DNA of 19,571 nt from Sphaerochaeta sp. UBA5849 (GTDB lineage Bacteria; Spirochaetota; Spirochaetia; Sphaerochaetales; Sphaerochaetaceae): assembly GCA_002432715.1 (NCBI GenBank), contig DJGJ01000059.1, positions 2,613 through 22,183 on the forward strand. Reading direction: 5' to 3'. Shown here piece after piece: positions 1-8,683 of the stretch. A model generated the notes under the pieces. It ran no database searches, was not told the DNA's origin, and saw nothing but the letters and a program-made list of their open reading frames with translations. A program made the position numbers and the translations under genes. How positions within the stretch are numbered: the stretch's first letter is position 1; each line of letters opens with the position of its first letter.

Positions 1-618
1 GTGCTTTCGGTCATGATCCTTACAGCCCTGTACGCAGCAGGAACACCAGTGAGCTACCTGGTTGGGCTTTGCGGTGCAGCCCTTTTGGCCATGCCGTTCG
101 CCTGGCATTTTCTCAAGACCTACCAGCGCCTGCGACTCATGGTTTTTTTGAATCCCTATGTCGACCCTCTCGGGGCGGGTTACAACGTGATCCAGTCCAG
201 GATCGCAGTGGGTTCGGGACGCCTGGTCGGCAAGGGGTTCATGATGGGAACACAGAGCAAGCTGGGTTTTCTCCCGGAGCCCCACACGGATTTCATTTTC
301 AGCGTCTTTGCGGAGGAGTTTGGTTTCCTGGGCGGCATTGTCCTTCTGGCCCTCTTCTCACTCTTGCTCTGGCGTATCATCGCTGCCGGAGTCAAATCCA
401 GGGATCTCCGCGGGAAAGTCCTTGTCGCCTCCATCGCGGGCTGGATCTGGTTCCAGGTACTGGAAGGCATGGCAATGAGCATGGGGCTTGCCCCCGTAAC
501 CGGACTTCCCCTGCCATTCCTGAGTTACGGTGGGAGCTCTCTTCTTTCGCTCGGGATTGCCTTGGGGCTCGTCCAGAGTGTTTTCGTCGAAAACCCGCGA
601 CCAGATGACGATTCTTGA
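1..618 (+). CDS. rodA: Rod shape-determining protein RodA (SEDS peptidoglycan glycosyltransferase), 5'-truncated
   Basis: This is the C-terminal 205 residues of a SEDS-family protein. RodA polymerises glycan strands from lipid II in the inner membrane during cell elongation, working with a class B PBP. Visible are several hydrophobic membrane segments and the SEDS-typical stretch GTQSKLGFLPEPHTDFIF at fragment residues 83-100. Its Asp (fragment residue 97) corresponds to the Asp proposed as catalytic in FtsW/RodA. The C-terminal motif PLPFLSYGGSSL lies near residues 171-182. The reading frame is open at base 1 and a full RodA is about 370 residues, so roughly 165 residues lie upstream; the GTG at base 1 is probably internal. 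The stop (616-618) abuts or overlaps the next gene, consistent with an operon. FtsW or SpoVE is the alternative; the VGSGRLVGKG motif and lack of neighbouring mur genes favour RodA. Confidence 0.88.
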   Translation: MLSVMILTALYAAGTPVSYLVGLCGAALLAMPFAWHFLKTYQRLRLMVFLNPYVDPLGAGYNVIQSRIAVGSGRLVGKGFMMGTQSKLGFLPEPHTDFIFSVFAEEFGFLGGIVLLALFSLLLWRIIAAGVKSRDLRGKVLVASIAGWIWFQVLEGMAMSMGLAPVTGLPLPFLSYGGSSLLSLGIALGLVQSVFVENPRPDDDS

Positions 619-2473
619 GGTGAATAAAAAAGTGGAACGCCCTTTTGAGTTGAAAAGCACGTTGTGGCCCCTCCTTGCGACGGTCAAGCATCCGTCGCGG
701 TACATCGGGCAGGAATGGGGCTCGATCGATAAAATCAGCGGGACCGAAAATTCCGCAGTACGAATCTGCCTGGCTTTTCCCGATACATACGAGGTCGGGA
801 TGAGCTTCCTGGGGTTCCAGATCCTCTATGCACTGGCGAATTCCCTTGGTGGAGTCGTGGCGGAAAGGGCCTATTGCCCCTGGGGCGACATGGAGATGTC
901 CCTGCGCTCAGAGGGATTGCCCCTGGTTTCCCTCGAATCGGGCACTCCCCTTGGAAAATTTGACGCTGTCGGGTTCACGCTCCAGTACGAGTTGACCGCG
1001 ACGAATATCCTGACGATGCTAGACCTTGGAGGCATTCCCATCAGGTCTGAGGATCGTCGCGAGGGAGACCCGCTGGTCATGGCCGGAGGTCCAGGAGGCC
1101 TTGCCCCCGAACCTCTGGCACCTTTCATCGACTTCTTTTGCCTGGGGGATGGTGAAGAACTGCTCCCGTCCGTCCTGAAAGTGATGGCCGAGACCCGCGG
1201 TTGCCACAGGGGAGAGCGCCTTTCCTGCCTCGCGGGCTTGCCAGGTGTTTACGTTCCGGCCTTCTCGACGTGCGAATTCACAGACAGGGGAGTCGAGATC
1301 AAGTCAAGGCAACAACTACCGATCAAGCGCCAGATTGTTCTCGATATGGACACCGCGTTTGCCCCGTCTTCCCTGATCGTTCCCGATACGGGAATCATCC
1401 ACGACAGGGTTCCGGTGGAGGTTTTTCGTGGTTGTTCAAGGGGATGCCGGTTCTGCCAGGCTGGAATGATTTACCGGCCGGTCCGGGAAAGAAGCCCTGG
1501 AAAGGTCATCGACATCGCCAGGGACCTGCTGAAGAAGACCGGTTGGGAAGAAGTCGGGCTTGTGTCGCTATCCTCCTGCGATTACACGGGCCTGGTTCCT
1601 GTCCTCGAAACCCTCTCCAGAGAGTTAAGGGCTCCAGGGATCAAGCTGAGCCTTCCCAGCCTGCGGATGGATGCCTCTTCCGTGGAACTGGCTGCAAGCC
1701 TGGAGACGGTAAAGAGAGGCGGGTTGACCTTTGCCCCGGAAGCAGGAAGCCAACACTTGCGGGATGTCATCAACAAGGGAATAGACGAGGAAGATATCCG
1801 CACGACCCTGGAAGCCCTCAGCGAACATGGCTGGGACAGGGTGAAACTTTATTTCATGGTGGGCCTCCCGACGGAAACGGAGACCGACCTGCAGGGAATC
1901 CTGGACATTTGCAGGGAAGCTTTCGGGATCCTGAGGAAGCGCCACCGAAGAGCCGAGGTGTCCGTTTCCGTCAACGGATTCATCCCGAAGCCGCACACGC
2001 CATTCCAGTGGGAACCTCAACTACCTTTTCTGGAAACCGAATCCCGTTGCCGGTGGCTTAAGGGGAAACTTGGGAACCCACGGATCTCGATGAATTATCA
2101 CGATCCGAGACAGGGCTATGTCGAAGGGGTTTTCGCGAGGGGGGATCGCCGCCTTGCGGATGTGATAGAGAGAGCCTGGAGAAACGGGTGCCGTTTCGAC
2201 GGATGGACGGAGACATTCCGTTTCGATACCTGGATGCAGGCTTTCGAGTCGGAGGGGCTGGATCCGGCGGATTACGCCAACCGCAGCCGGCAGGAGCACG
2301 AATCTTTTCCATGGGATCATATCGATACTGGAGTGAGCCGTGATTTTCTTTGGCGTGAAAGGGGAAAGGCGTTTTCTGCAGCAACGACGCCGGATTGCAG
2401 AACCGGAGGGTGCCAATCATGCGGTTTCTTGTCGTCAGAGTGTCCCCGCCTTGATGGGGAGGCCAATCGATGA
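605..2473 (+). CDS. Radical SAM protein of the TIGR03960 type, function unknown
   Basis: Radical SAM protein of 622 residues if the ATG at 605 is used. Motif CSRGCRFC gives the CxxxCxxC 4Fe-4S ligands at Cys277, 281 and 284. An N-terminal region of about 250 residues (with RYIGQEWGSIDK near residue 37) resembles the B12-binding-like part of the family. Beyond the core is the stretch KLYFMVGLPTETETDL. The C-terminus carries a second Cys group (Cys598, 603, 606, 613). The family is uncharacterised; it is usually fused to, or next to, the DUF2344 protein, which here begins 4 bases before this gene's stop. The ATG overlaps rodA by 14 bases but has no clear Shine-Dalgarno. An in-frame GTG at 632 has a GAGGTGA sequence at 617-623 just upstream and is a serious alternative start (613 residues). 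Family assignment is firm; an RNA-related role is inferred only from the neighbouring RNase G. Confidence 0.87.
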   Translation: MTILEVNKKVERPFELKSTLWPLLATVKHPSRYIGQEWGSIDKISGTENSAVRICLAFPDTYEVGMSFLGFQILYALANSLGGVVAERAYCPWGDMEMSLRSEGLPLVSLESGTPLGKFDAVGFTLQYELTATNILTMLDLGGIPIRSEDRREGDPLVMAGGPGGLAPEPLAPFIDFFCLGDGEELLPSVLKVMAETRGCHRGERLSCLAGLPGVYVPAFSTCEFTDRGVEIKSRQQLPIKRQIVLDMDTAFAPSSLIVPDTGIIHDRVPVEVFRGCSRGCRFCQAGMIYRPVRERSPGKVIDIARDLLKKTGWEEVGLVSLSSCDYTGLVPVLETLSRELRAPGIKLSLPSLRMDASSVELAASLETVKRGGLTFAPEAGSQHLRDVINKGIDEEDIRTTLEALSEHGWDRVKLYFMVGLPTETETDLQGILDICREAFGILRKRHRRAEVSVSVNGFIPKPHTPFQWEPQLPFLETESRCRWLKGKLGNPRISMNYHDPRQGYVEGVFARGDRRLADVIERAWRNGCRFDGWTETFRFDTWMQAFESEGLDPADYANRSRQEHESFPWDHIDTGVSRDFLWRERGKAFSAATTPDCRTGGCQSCGFLSSECPRLDGEANR

Positions 2474-3069
2474 GCCGGATCCGTTTCCTCTTTTCCAAGA
2501 GGGGATTGGCTGCCTTTGTTCCTCATGTGGAAATGCCTCCCCTCATTGCCCGATCCGCCAGGAGGGCAGGAATGGAAATCCTCCAGACGGAGGGATTCTC
2601 CCCGCATCCGAAAATTAGCCTCGGGCCTGCCCTGCCGGTGGGTGTCCCAGCTCTGGCTGAACCTGCCGAAATCTGGGTGGGCAATTGGGGTGAAGCAATG
2701 CTTGATGCCTGGCAGAGGTCCATGCCTAGGGGGTTTGAAATCCTTCGCGCGGGGCCCGTCGAAGGACCGCCCCTAAGTCGTCTCTGCAAGGCCGGAGAGT
2801 ACAGGATCTTTTTCAGGGGACTCCCTCCCAGCATTGACGAGTTGACTCGGGCCATCGAACCCTTCCTGCAGGAAGAAAAAGTTCTCCATGTCCTGGAGAT
2901 GGAGGAGGACTCGGCCAGGGTAGTCCTTGCCCAGCCGGATCGCTTCGGGCCAGGGCTCTTCGTCAAGGCCTTGAGGGCCGCCGGCCTCGTGGAGGGGTGG
3001 GGGGACCTGTTGATCCTGAGAACTGTAGTGGGAGCTTGGGAAGAGAGCATCGTAAAGCCTCTCGTTTAG
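2470..3069 (+). CDS. Radical SAM-linked protein (TIGR03936 / DUF2344)
   Basis: Protein of 199 residues whose N-terminus (MSRIRFLFSKRGLAAFVPHV, then an EGFSPHPKISLGPALPVGV-like segment near residues 41-59) is typical of DUF2344, a family found fused to or directly downstream of TIGR03960 radical SAM enzymes. Its biochemical role is not established; it presumably acts with the upstream enzyme as a substrate-binding or partner subunit. The start ATG overlaps the upstream stop as ATGA (2470-2473), so the two products are probably made in a coupled way. In other bacteria the same two parts are one polypeptide, so this is the split form. It is slightly shorter than many members (about 220 residues). 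No membrane segment or signal peptide is visible. rng follows after 16 bases. Confidence 0.85.
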   Translation: MSRIRFLFSKRGLAAFVPHVEMPPLIARSARRAGMEILQTEGFSPHPKISLGPALPVGVPALAEPAEIWVGNWGEAMLDAWQRSMPRGFEILRAGPVEGPPLSRLCKAGEYRIFFRGLPPSIDELTRAIEPFLQEEKVLHVLEMEEDSARVVLAQPDRFGPGLFVKALRAAGLVEGWGDLLILRTVVGAWEESIVKPLV

Positions 3070-3085
3070 CCTGGGGAGTGACGGG

Positions 3086-4552
3086 ATGACGATAGAAAGA
3101 CAGATTATCGCAAATGTTCTTGATTCGGAAGAAATGCGCCTGGCGATTTTGGAAGAGGGGCGCGTTGCAGAGATCTTTAGCGAGCGGATGTGGGAAACGC
3201 AAAAGGCCGGGGAAATATTCAAGGCGAGGGTGGACAGTGTCCTCCCCGGCATGAACGCATCGTTCGTGAGCCTGGGGGATGGTCGGAATGCCTTCCTTTA
3301 CCTGGAGGATGCCCGTGGGATCGACATACGGGCAAACGCAGAGGTCGTCGTACAGGTCGTAAAGGCAGCCCGAAAGGGAAAGGGGGCCAGGGTCTCGGCC
3401 CGGGTTTCACTGCCCGGCCGTTTCCTGGTTTTGGTCCCGGGAGGAAGCGAAACGGGCGTTTCCAAGCGGATCCTCGACGAAGGGGAGAGAAAGCGCCTCA
3501 GGCAGATTGCCCGTGCCCTTCGCCCGACTGGGTTCGGGATCATCGTCAGGACCGTAGCCGAGGGAGTTCCCGCGGAAGCTCTCCAAGGAGATCTGGCGAT
3601 GCTCCTGGAGCTTTGGCAGGAAATTTCTTCTCTGGCGGAAAGCCAGCCGGCTCCTTCCCTGTTGTACCGGGATATAGGGCTGGTGGGACGGATCCTGAGG
3701 GATGAACTCAACGGGGATGTTTCCGAGATCGTCGTCGATTGTCCCGAAGAATACGAAAAAGTTGCAGCCTATGTCCGCGATTTCTTTTCCGAGCGGACAC
3801 CGCAGGTCGAGCTTTACGCGGGATCCGTTCCAATCTTCGAGTTTTACGGCATAGAGAAGGAATTGGCTGCCGCATTGGAACGCAAGGTTTGGCTGCCCTC
3901 GGGAGGGACCCTTGTGGTAGACCAGGCGGAGGCCCTGACCGTCATCGACGTGAACACCGGAAAGTACGTCGGGGTGACGAACCTCCGGGAAACAGTCCTT
4001 AAGACAAATCTCGAAGCTGCGGAGTCGATCTACCGGGTCCTGCGCCTGAGGTCGATCGGCGGCATTGTGGTTGTTGACTTTATCGACATGGAATACGAGG
4101 AAGACAAGAACGCCCTCCTGCAGCGACTTGAGGAGCTCTTCCGGCATGATCGCTGCAAGGCCCGGGTTTACGGGGTGACCCAGCTCGGACTCGTGGAGAT
4201 CACGCGCAAACGGGCCCGGGGGGATCTCAAGGGGGCCTTCACGCGCAGTTGCCCGTTCTGTTCGGGGAACGGATGGGTACTCAAGGAGGACACCGTGTCC
4301 CTATCGGTCAAGCGATTCCTGAGGAAGGTGTGCCGCTCAGGAAAAGCAGAGGCCCTGATCCTCGAGCTTTATCCAGCCGTGGCCCGGCATATTGTCGAAA
4401 ATTATATCGAGGCCTGGGAGGAAGAATTCGGGAGGAAAATATTCCTCAGGGAGATGCCTGGATTCCCATGGGAGAAATTCCGCCTTGATTTCCAGGGGTC
4501 CATGACGCAGGCGGAACACAAGGTCAATGTATATCGCCCAGCTTCAACTTAA
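3086..4552 (+). CDS. rng: Ribonuclease G (Rne/Rng family endoribonuclease)
   Basis: A 488-residue protein, the normal RNase G length, without the long C-terminal scaffold of enterobacterial RNase E. It cuts single-stranded A/U-rich RNA, maturing 16S rRNA 5' ends and initiating mRNA decay in the cytoplasm. An S1-like domain occupies about residues 37-125 (start GEIFKARVDSVLPGMNASFV). The two metal-binding catalytic aspartates are visible as LTVIDVNTG (Asp288) and VVVDFIDM (Asp331), equivalent to Asp303 and Asp346 of E. coli RNase E. The CPFC zinc-link (Cys389, Cys392) indicates the usual dimer/tetramer assembly. A GGGGAG Shine-Dalgarno around 3073-3078 precedes the ATG. In many Firmicutes this gene also follows the radical SAM/DUF2344 pair but precedes rplU-rpmA; here it overlaps smc by 26 bases instead. 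Confidence 0.95.
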   Translation: MTIERQIIANVLDSEEMRLAILEEGRVAEIFSERMWETQKAGEIFKARVDSVLPGMNASFVSLGDGRNAFLYLEDARGIDIRANAEVVVQVVKAARKGKGARVSARVSLPGRFLVLVPGGSETGVSKRILDEGERKRLRQIARALRPTGFGIIVRTVAEGVPAEALQGDLAMLLELWQEISSLAESQPAPSLLYRDIGLVGRILRDELNGDVSEIVVDCPEEYEKVAAYVRDFFSERTPQVELYAGSVPIFEFYGIEKELAAALERKVWLPSGGTLVVDQAEALTVIDVNTGKYVGVTNLRETVLKTNLEAAESIYRVLRLRSIGGIVVVDFIDMEYEEDKNALLQRLEELFRHDRCKARVYGVTQLGLVEITRKRARGDLKGAFTRSCPFCSGNGWVLKEDTVSLSVKRFLRKVCRSGKAEALILELYPAVARHIVENYIEAWEEEFGRKIFLREMPGFPWEKFRLDFQGSMTQAEHKVNVYRPAST

Positions 4553-7500
4553 GGGATTCAAGAGTTTCGGGGGTGACCACGACCTTTCCCTGTCACCGGG
4601 CTTGACCTGCATCGTTGGGCCCAACGGGAGCGGCAAGAGCAACCTGCTGGACGCCATGCGCTGGGTTCTTGGGGAAGGGGCACCATCGGACCTAAGGATT
4701 TCACGGCAGACAGATCTTCTTTTCCAGGGTAGTGCAAGCGTCCCCTCGTGCAGGGAAACCGAAGTGGCCGTGAGGCTCCTCGCGGGCAAGGACGGATGCC
4801 TGATCCGGAGGAAGGTGGACCGGGAAGGGGCGGCCTCTGTCACAGTCAATGGAAACCGTGTGCGTCTCCAGGACCTGGAACAGGTCAAGAGGGACTGGGG
4901 GCTGGAGGGTGTCCGCTTCGCTTTCATCGGGCAGGGAGAGATCTCCGAAATCATCCAGCAAAAGCCTCTCCAGCGGAGAATGCTGCTGGAAGGGCTCTTC
5001 GGCATAGATCTTTACCGCAGGAAGCGCGAAGAAGCGGTCGATCGCCTTAAGCGGGCCGAGGAAGAGTTGCTACGCCTTGCAACCCTCTTGTCGGAACTTT
5101 CCGCCCGTCGCAATGAAATTGCCCCGATGGTCGAAAAAGCGAGGAAGGCCAAGGAGGTTCTGACGGCCCTGGAAGACCAGAGGCGAGTGTTTTACTGGTT
5201 GCGAAGGGAACGCTCGGAATCTGCCCTCGAGTCCCTCCGTAACCGCTGCTCCCTGCTGGAACGGGAACAGGCAACCCACGCTTTTTGGAGCGAGGGCTGG
5301 ACACGCAGGAGAGAACTTCTAGAGCGGAATCTCGCCACTGTCCAGGAAGAGATGGAGTCTTGCCGGGAAGAAGGAAACGTTGCTTTCCAAGCCCTCCAGG
5401 GAACGCTTCGCCAGGCGGCTTCCCTCGCTTCGGCCCTCAGGAGGGACAGGGACCAACTCAAGGAAGCGCAAGCGGAGTCCCTGAGAAAACGCGCTACCCT
5501 ACTGGACCTGGAAAGGGAGGAAAGGACCCAGCGTGACCTGGCGGAATCCCTTGAAGCTGAACTTTCCGAAAAGCGTGCCGCAGCAAGGGCGGCCAGGCAG
5601 GCAAGGTTGCAGCGGCAGGAAGAACTTGAAAGGCAAAATAACGCTCGAAAGGCTCTTTCTCGAAAAAAGGCGGAGCAGGATTCCGCAACAGAGTCGTTAA
5701 AAGTTTGCCTGGAGGGCTTGGGCCGTCACTATTGGGCCCTTGTCGAAGAAAAGAGGAAGGCAGGCACGGGGGCTTTGCGCCTGGGGGAGGCTTTGGTCAA
5801 GGCCGAGCGATCAGCCGCAGAAAGCCTGAATCAATGCGAGGCGGCAATCGAGTTCCACTCGGCTGCATTTGCCGCCTCCCAGAAAGCTGCTGCTGATATT
5901 GCGAGGCATCGAAAACAGGTGAGCCAGCTTGCCTCGGAATTGGAAAGCCTGAGCCAGAAAATGGATGGGCAAGCCTTTCCGCGCCCAGTCCAGTTTCTCA
6001 TGGCAGCGGCGAGGCTGGGCCGGATTTCGGCTTCTCCTCTTCCTGTCATCGAGGCATTCGAATGTCCCCCCCGTTTCGAAAAGGCCCTCGAATCCTTTCT
6101 GGGGGCAAGGCAGTTCTGGCTCTTGGTAAAAGACATGGATGAGGCTCGCCTCTGCATCGAGGGTCTCCGGCAGGCAAGCGCCGGCCGGGCGACATTCCTT
6201 CCCCTGGAACGATGTCGCCCCTTGAGGCCGGTTCGGGAAGTTGAACCGAAAAACGAGCCGGGAGTCCTGGGTTGGGCAATCGACCTTCTCGGGATCGCCG
6301 AAAAGTGGAAAAAAGCCATGGGGCATATTTTAGGTGATCTCCTCCTCGTGGAGGACTACGATACTGCGGCCCGTCTCGTGAGACGCCACCCGAGGCTTGC
6401 TGTCGCCACGTTGGAAGGCGATGTCTTCATGCCTGGCGGGTCCGTGAGCGGAGGAAGCCAGAAAAGCGGTTCGGGAGTCATCGAACTACGCCGGCGCAGG
6501 AAACAGCTAGAAGCCTCGCTGGAAGAGGCGCATAACGAGGCCGATCGCCTTCAGTCCATTTTGTCCGAGGCTGAAAGCCTGGAGATCAGGACGGCGGCCG
6601 AGAAAGAGGAACTGTTCGACAAGCGAAGGGAAGCGGAGGATAACCTGCGCCTGCTGAAGGGTGAAAAAGACCGGGTCGATAGGGAAGATTTGCGCCTGCA
6701 GGAAGCCGGGACGAAAACCCTGGAAGCCCTTTCGGGAGCGGGGCGGTCATTCGGGGAACTTTTCCTCGAACGAAAAAAGACAGTAACCCTCTTGCGCTCC
6801 ATGGAAAAGGGCATTGAGGACCAAACCCCTGAGGAAAATATTTCGAACCTTGAAAACGAGGTCCTCCTTTCAGAGGAAAGGAGGCGAGGGGCCCTGGAAT
6901 TGCTGGGTAGGGTAGAGAAGGAAAAAAAGGGTGTCCTTGAGGCCTTGAAAAGGGCTGAAGAGGAGGTCGCAGGGCGTGGGCGGACACTCGATAAGCTCCT
7001 GGTGGATTTGTCCGACCTGGGGAAGCGTTATCTCTCCTTCTGGGAACAGGGAAGGGAGATAAGGATGCGTGAAAGCGGCCTTTCCGCTCGAGCCGGGAGG
7101 AACAGGAAGGATCTCGTTCGTGTCGTTGCCAGGGAAGGCAGGGCACAGGAAGCGTTTCGCCGCTGCCGGACCCGTTTCGGGGAACTCGAGCGGGAAATCC
7201 TTGAAGCTGCAAACAGCCTGGCGGAACTCGCGGGGGAATGGGAGGAAAAGTTCCCTTATCCCGGCAAAGGCGCCGGAGGGGAAACTGATTTGGAGGATGT
7301 GAAACGGGCGATCCGGAACGCAGAGAAAACCCTTAGGGCGATGGGGGACGTGGAGATGGGCGTCCTTTCCGAAGAAGAATCGCTCAGGGAACGAACGACT
7401 TTCCTATCGGAACAGTGTGCCGACGTGAGAGAAGGCATCCGCACCCTACAGGAATTTATCGCTGAGACCGATAGCCAGGCTTCACGAGTGTTCAGCCTGG

Positions 7501-7943
7501 CCATGGAAGGGATTGATCGTCGTTTCGACACCCTCTTCCAGCGCCTCTTCGGTGGTGGGGAAGCCCATCTGGAAATCGAAGGGGAGGGGGAGGGCTGGGA
7601 GGCGGGTGTTGAAGTGACGGCACGGCCACCGGGCAAGCGCCCCCAGGGATTGGCCCAGCTTTCGGGCGGGGAGCAGTCCCTCTCGGCGATTGCCCTCCTG
7701 TTCGCGGCGATGGAAGAAGCCCGTGTTCCCATCGCGATCCTGGATGAAGCAGATGCCGCTCTCGACGAGGTTAACCTTCGGCGTTACGTGGACCTCGCGG
7801 GAGAATATGCCCGGGACCTGCAGATCCTCGCCATGACCCACCGTAGAACGACGATGGAAAAAGCGGATGTCCTCTATGGAGTCACGCTCTCCGAGCCCGG
7901 GCTATCGCAGGTTGTCGGGGTTCGCATGGAGGATTGGGCATGA
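4527..7943 (+). CDS. smc: Chromosome partition/condensation protein SMC
   Basis: A 1138-residue SMC ATPase that, with ScpA and ScpB, extrudes DNA loops and compacts and segregates the chromosome. Order of parts: N-terminal head with Walker A GPNGSGKS (31-38); Q-loop region FIGQGEISEIIQQKP near 133-147; first coiled coil about 165-495, rich in Glu, Arg, Lys and Leu; hinge about 500-640, ending near GGSVSGG; second coiled coil about 650-1000; C-terminal head with ABC signature LSGGEQSLSA (from 1045) and Walker B AILDEADAALDE (Asp1073, Glu1074). It is slightly shorter than B. subtilis Smc (1186). The first residues MYIAQLQLKGFKSFG are the canonical SMC start, so the 26-base overlap with rng is real rather than a misplaced start. 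RecN and SbcC are excluded by the hinge and length. No scpA or scpB lies in the window. Confidence 0.96.
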   Translation: MYIAQLQLKGFKSFGGDHDLSLSPGLTCIVGPNGSGKSNLLDAMRWVLGEGAPSDLRISRQTDLLFQGSASVPSCRETEVAVRLLAGKDGCLIRRKVDREGAASVTVNGNRVRLQDLEQVKRDWGLEGVRFAFIGQGEISEIIQQKPLQRRMLLEGLFGIDLYRRKREEAVDRLKRAEEELLRLATLLSELSARRNEIAPMVEKARKAKEVLTALEDQRRVFYWLRRERSESALESLRNRCSLLEREQATHAFWSEGWTRRRELLERNLATVQEEMESCREEGNVAFQALQGTLRQAASLASALRRDRDQLKEAQAESLRKRATLLDLEREERTQRDLAESLEAELSEKRAAARAARQARLQRQEELERQNNARKALSRKKAEQDSATESLKVCLEGLGRHYWALVEEKRKAGTGALRLGEALVKAERSAAESLNQCEAAIEFHSAAFAASQKAAADIARHRKQVSQLASELESLSQKMDGQAFPRPVQFLMAAARLGRISASPLPVIEAFECPPRFEKALESFLGARQFWLLVKDMDEARLCIEGLRQASAGRATFLPLERCRPLRPVREVEPKNEPGVLGWAIDLLGIAEKWKKAMGHILGDLLLVEDYDTAARLVRRHPRLAVATLEGDVFMPGGSVSGGSQKSGSGVIELRRRRKQLEASLEEAHNEADRLQSILSEAESLEIRTAAEKEELFDKRREAEDNLRLLKGEKDRVDREDLRLQEAGTKTLEALSGAGRSFGELFLERKKTVTLLRSMEKGIEDQTPEENISNLENEVLLSEERRRGALELLGRVEKEKKGVLEALKRAEEEVAGRGRTLDKLLVDLSDLGKRYLSFWEQGREIRMRESGLSARAGRNRKDLVRVVAREGRAQEAFRRCRTRFGELEREILEAANSLAELAGEWEEKFPYPGKGAGGETDLEDVKRAIRNAEKTLRAMGDVEMGVLSEEESLRERTTFLSEQCADVREGIRTLQEFIAETDSQASRVFSLAMEGIDRRFDTLFQRLFGGGEAHLEIEGEGEGWEAGVEVTARPPGKRPQGLAQLSGGEQSLSAIALLFAAMEEARVPIAILDEADAALDEVNLRRYVDLAGEYARDLQILAMTHRRTTMEKADVLYGVTLSEPGLSQVVGVRMEDWA

Positions 7944-8683
7944 GCAAAACGACGCGCGACGATATCCTGTACGGCGAATTAAGCCTCCTCCAGCCCGAGG
8001 AAGGCCCCCGTGTCTCCGTGGACACAGTGCTGCTCTCGGCTGCAGCCAGGTTGAGAAAAGGCGAAAGAGTCCTGGAATTGGGATGTGCCCACGGAGCAGT
8101 CCTGCTCATTCTTGCCCGGAAATACCCGCAAGTTTCCCGGTTAGATGGCCTCGAGATCCGCAAGGACCTCGCAGAAATGGCCATGGAGAACGCCAGGACC
8201 AATGGCCTCGATCACCGCACGGCGTTTACCTGCGGGGACCTAAAGGAAATCAGGAACCTTTACCCGGCAGGATCCTTTGACGTGGTTCTCATGAATCCCC
8301 CATATAACGATCCCGGGAAAAGCCGTGTCAGCCCCAATTCGATCAAGGCCGTGGCCCGCCATGGGACCGCCTGTACCCTTTCTGACGTGGTGCGGGCAGC
8401 GAATTTCCTGTTGAAGCCCAGGGGAAGGTTTTATCTCGTGCTGAGAGCGAGTCGCGCTGCGGAAGCCCTGGGCATTTTCAGGGAGGGAGGGCTGGAACCG
8501 AAACGGATCCGGTTTGTCCACCCCAACCCAGGAAAGGATGCCTCCGTGTTCCTTCTGGCCGCCATGAGGGGAGGAAAGCCGGGACTACTGGTCGCCCCGC
8601 CGCTTTTCATTACGGACGAGTGTGGGGATTACACTCCGGAACTCCTTGCCGCTTATCGCCTGGAGGCTCCGCCATGCCTTTGA
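7940..8683 (+). CDS. TrmN6-like SAM-dependent N6-adenine methyltransferase
   Basis: A 247-residue class I methyltransferase resembling TrmN6 (YfiC), which methylates N6 of A37 in tRNA1(Val). The SAM-binding motif I is VLELGCAHGAVLLILA (about 44-59) and the amino-methyltransferase motif NPPY is at 119-122. The N-terminal LLQPEEGPRVSVDTVLL matches the family's QP...G.R.S.D..LL pattern. Motif I reads GCAHG where GxGxG is usual, a small departure. Start choice: GGAGGA at 7928-7933 sits 6 bases before the ATG at 7940, which overlaps the smc stop as ATGA; a TTG at 7934 would add two residues but destroys the spacing. The gene overlaps rsmI by 10 bases, placing it in an RNA-modification context. The substrate is inferred from family only; PrmC/HemK or rRNA methyltransferases share NPPY but have different N-termini. 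Confidence 0.82.
   Translation: MSKTTRDDILYGELSLLQPEEGPRVSVDTVLLSAAARLRKGERVLELGCAHGAVLLILARKYPQVSRLDGLEIRKDLAEMAMENARTNGLDHRTAFTCGDLKEIRNLYPAGSFDVVLMNPPYNDPGKSRVSPNSIKAVARHGTACTLSDVVRAANFLLKPRGRFYLVLRASRAAEALGIFREGGLEPKRIRFVHPNPGKDASVFLLAAMRGGKPGLLVAPPLFITDECGDYTPELLAAYRLEAPPCL

Noticed and set aside
1201..2061. 286-codon plus-strand frame inside the radical SAM gene
   Set aside because: It is a +1 shadow frame of a gene with clear family motifs; its translation is low in complexity and rich in Pro, Arg and Gly.
7934..7939. TTG at 7934 as start of the methyltransferase
   Set aside because: The GGAGGA Shine-Dalgarno (7928-7933) touches this codon, leaving no spacer, whereas it is ideally placed for the ATG at 7940.
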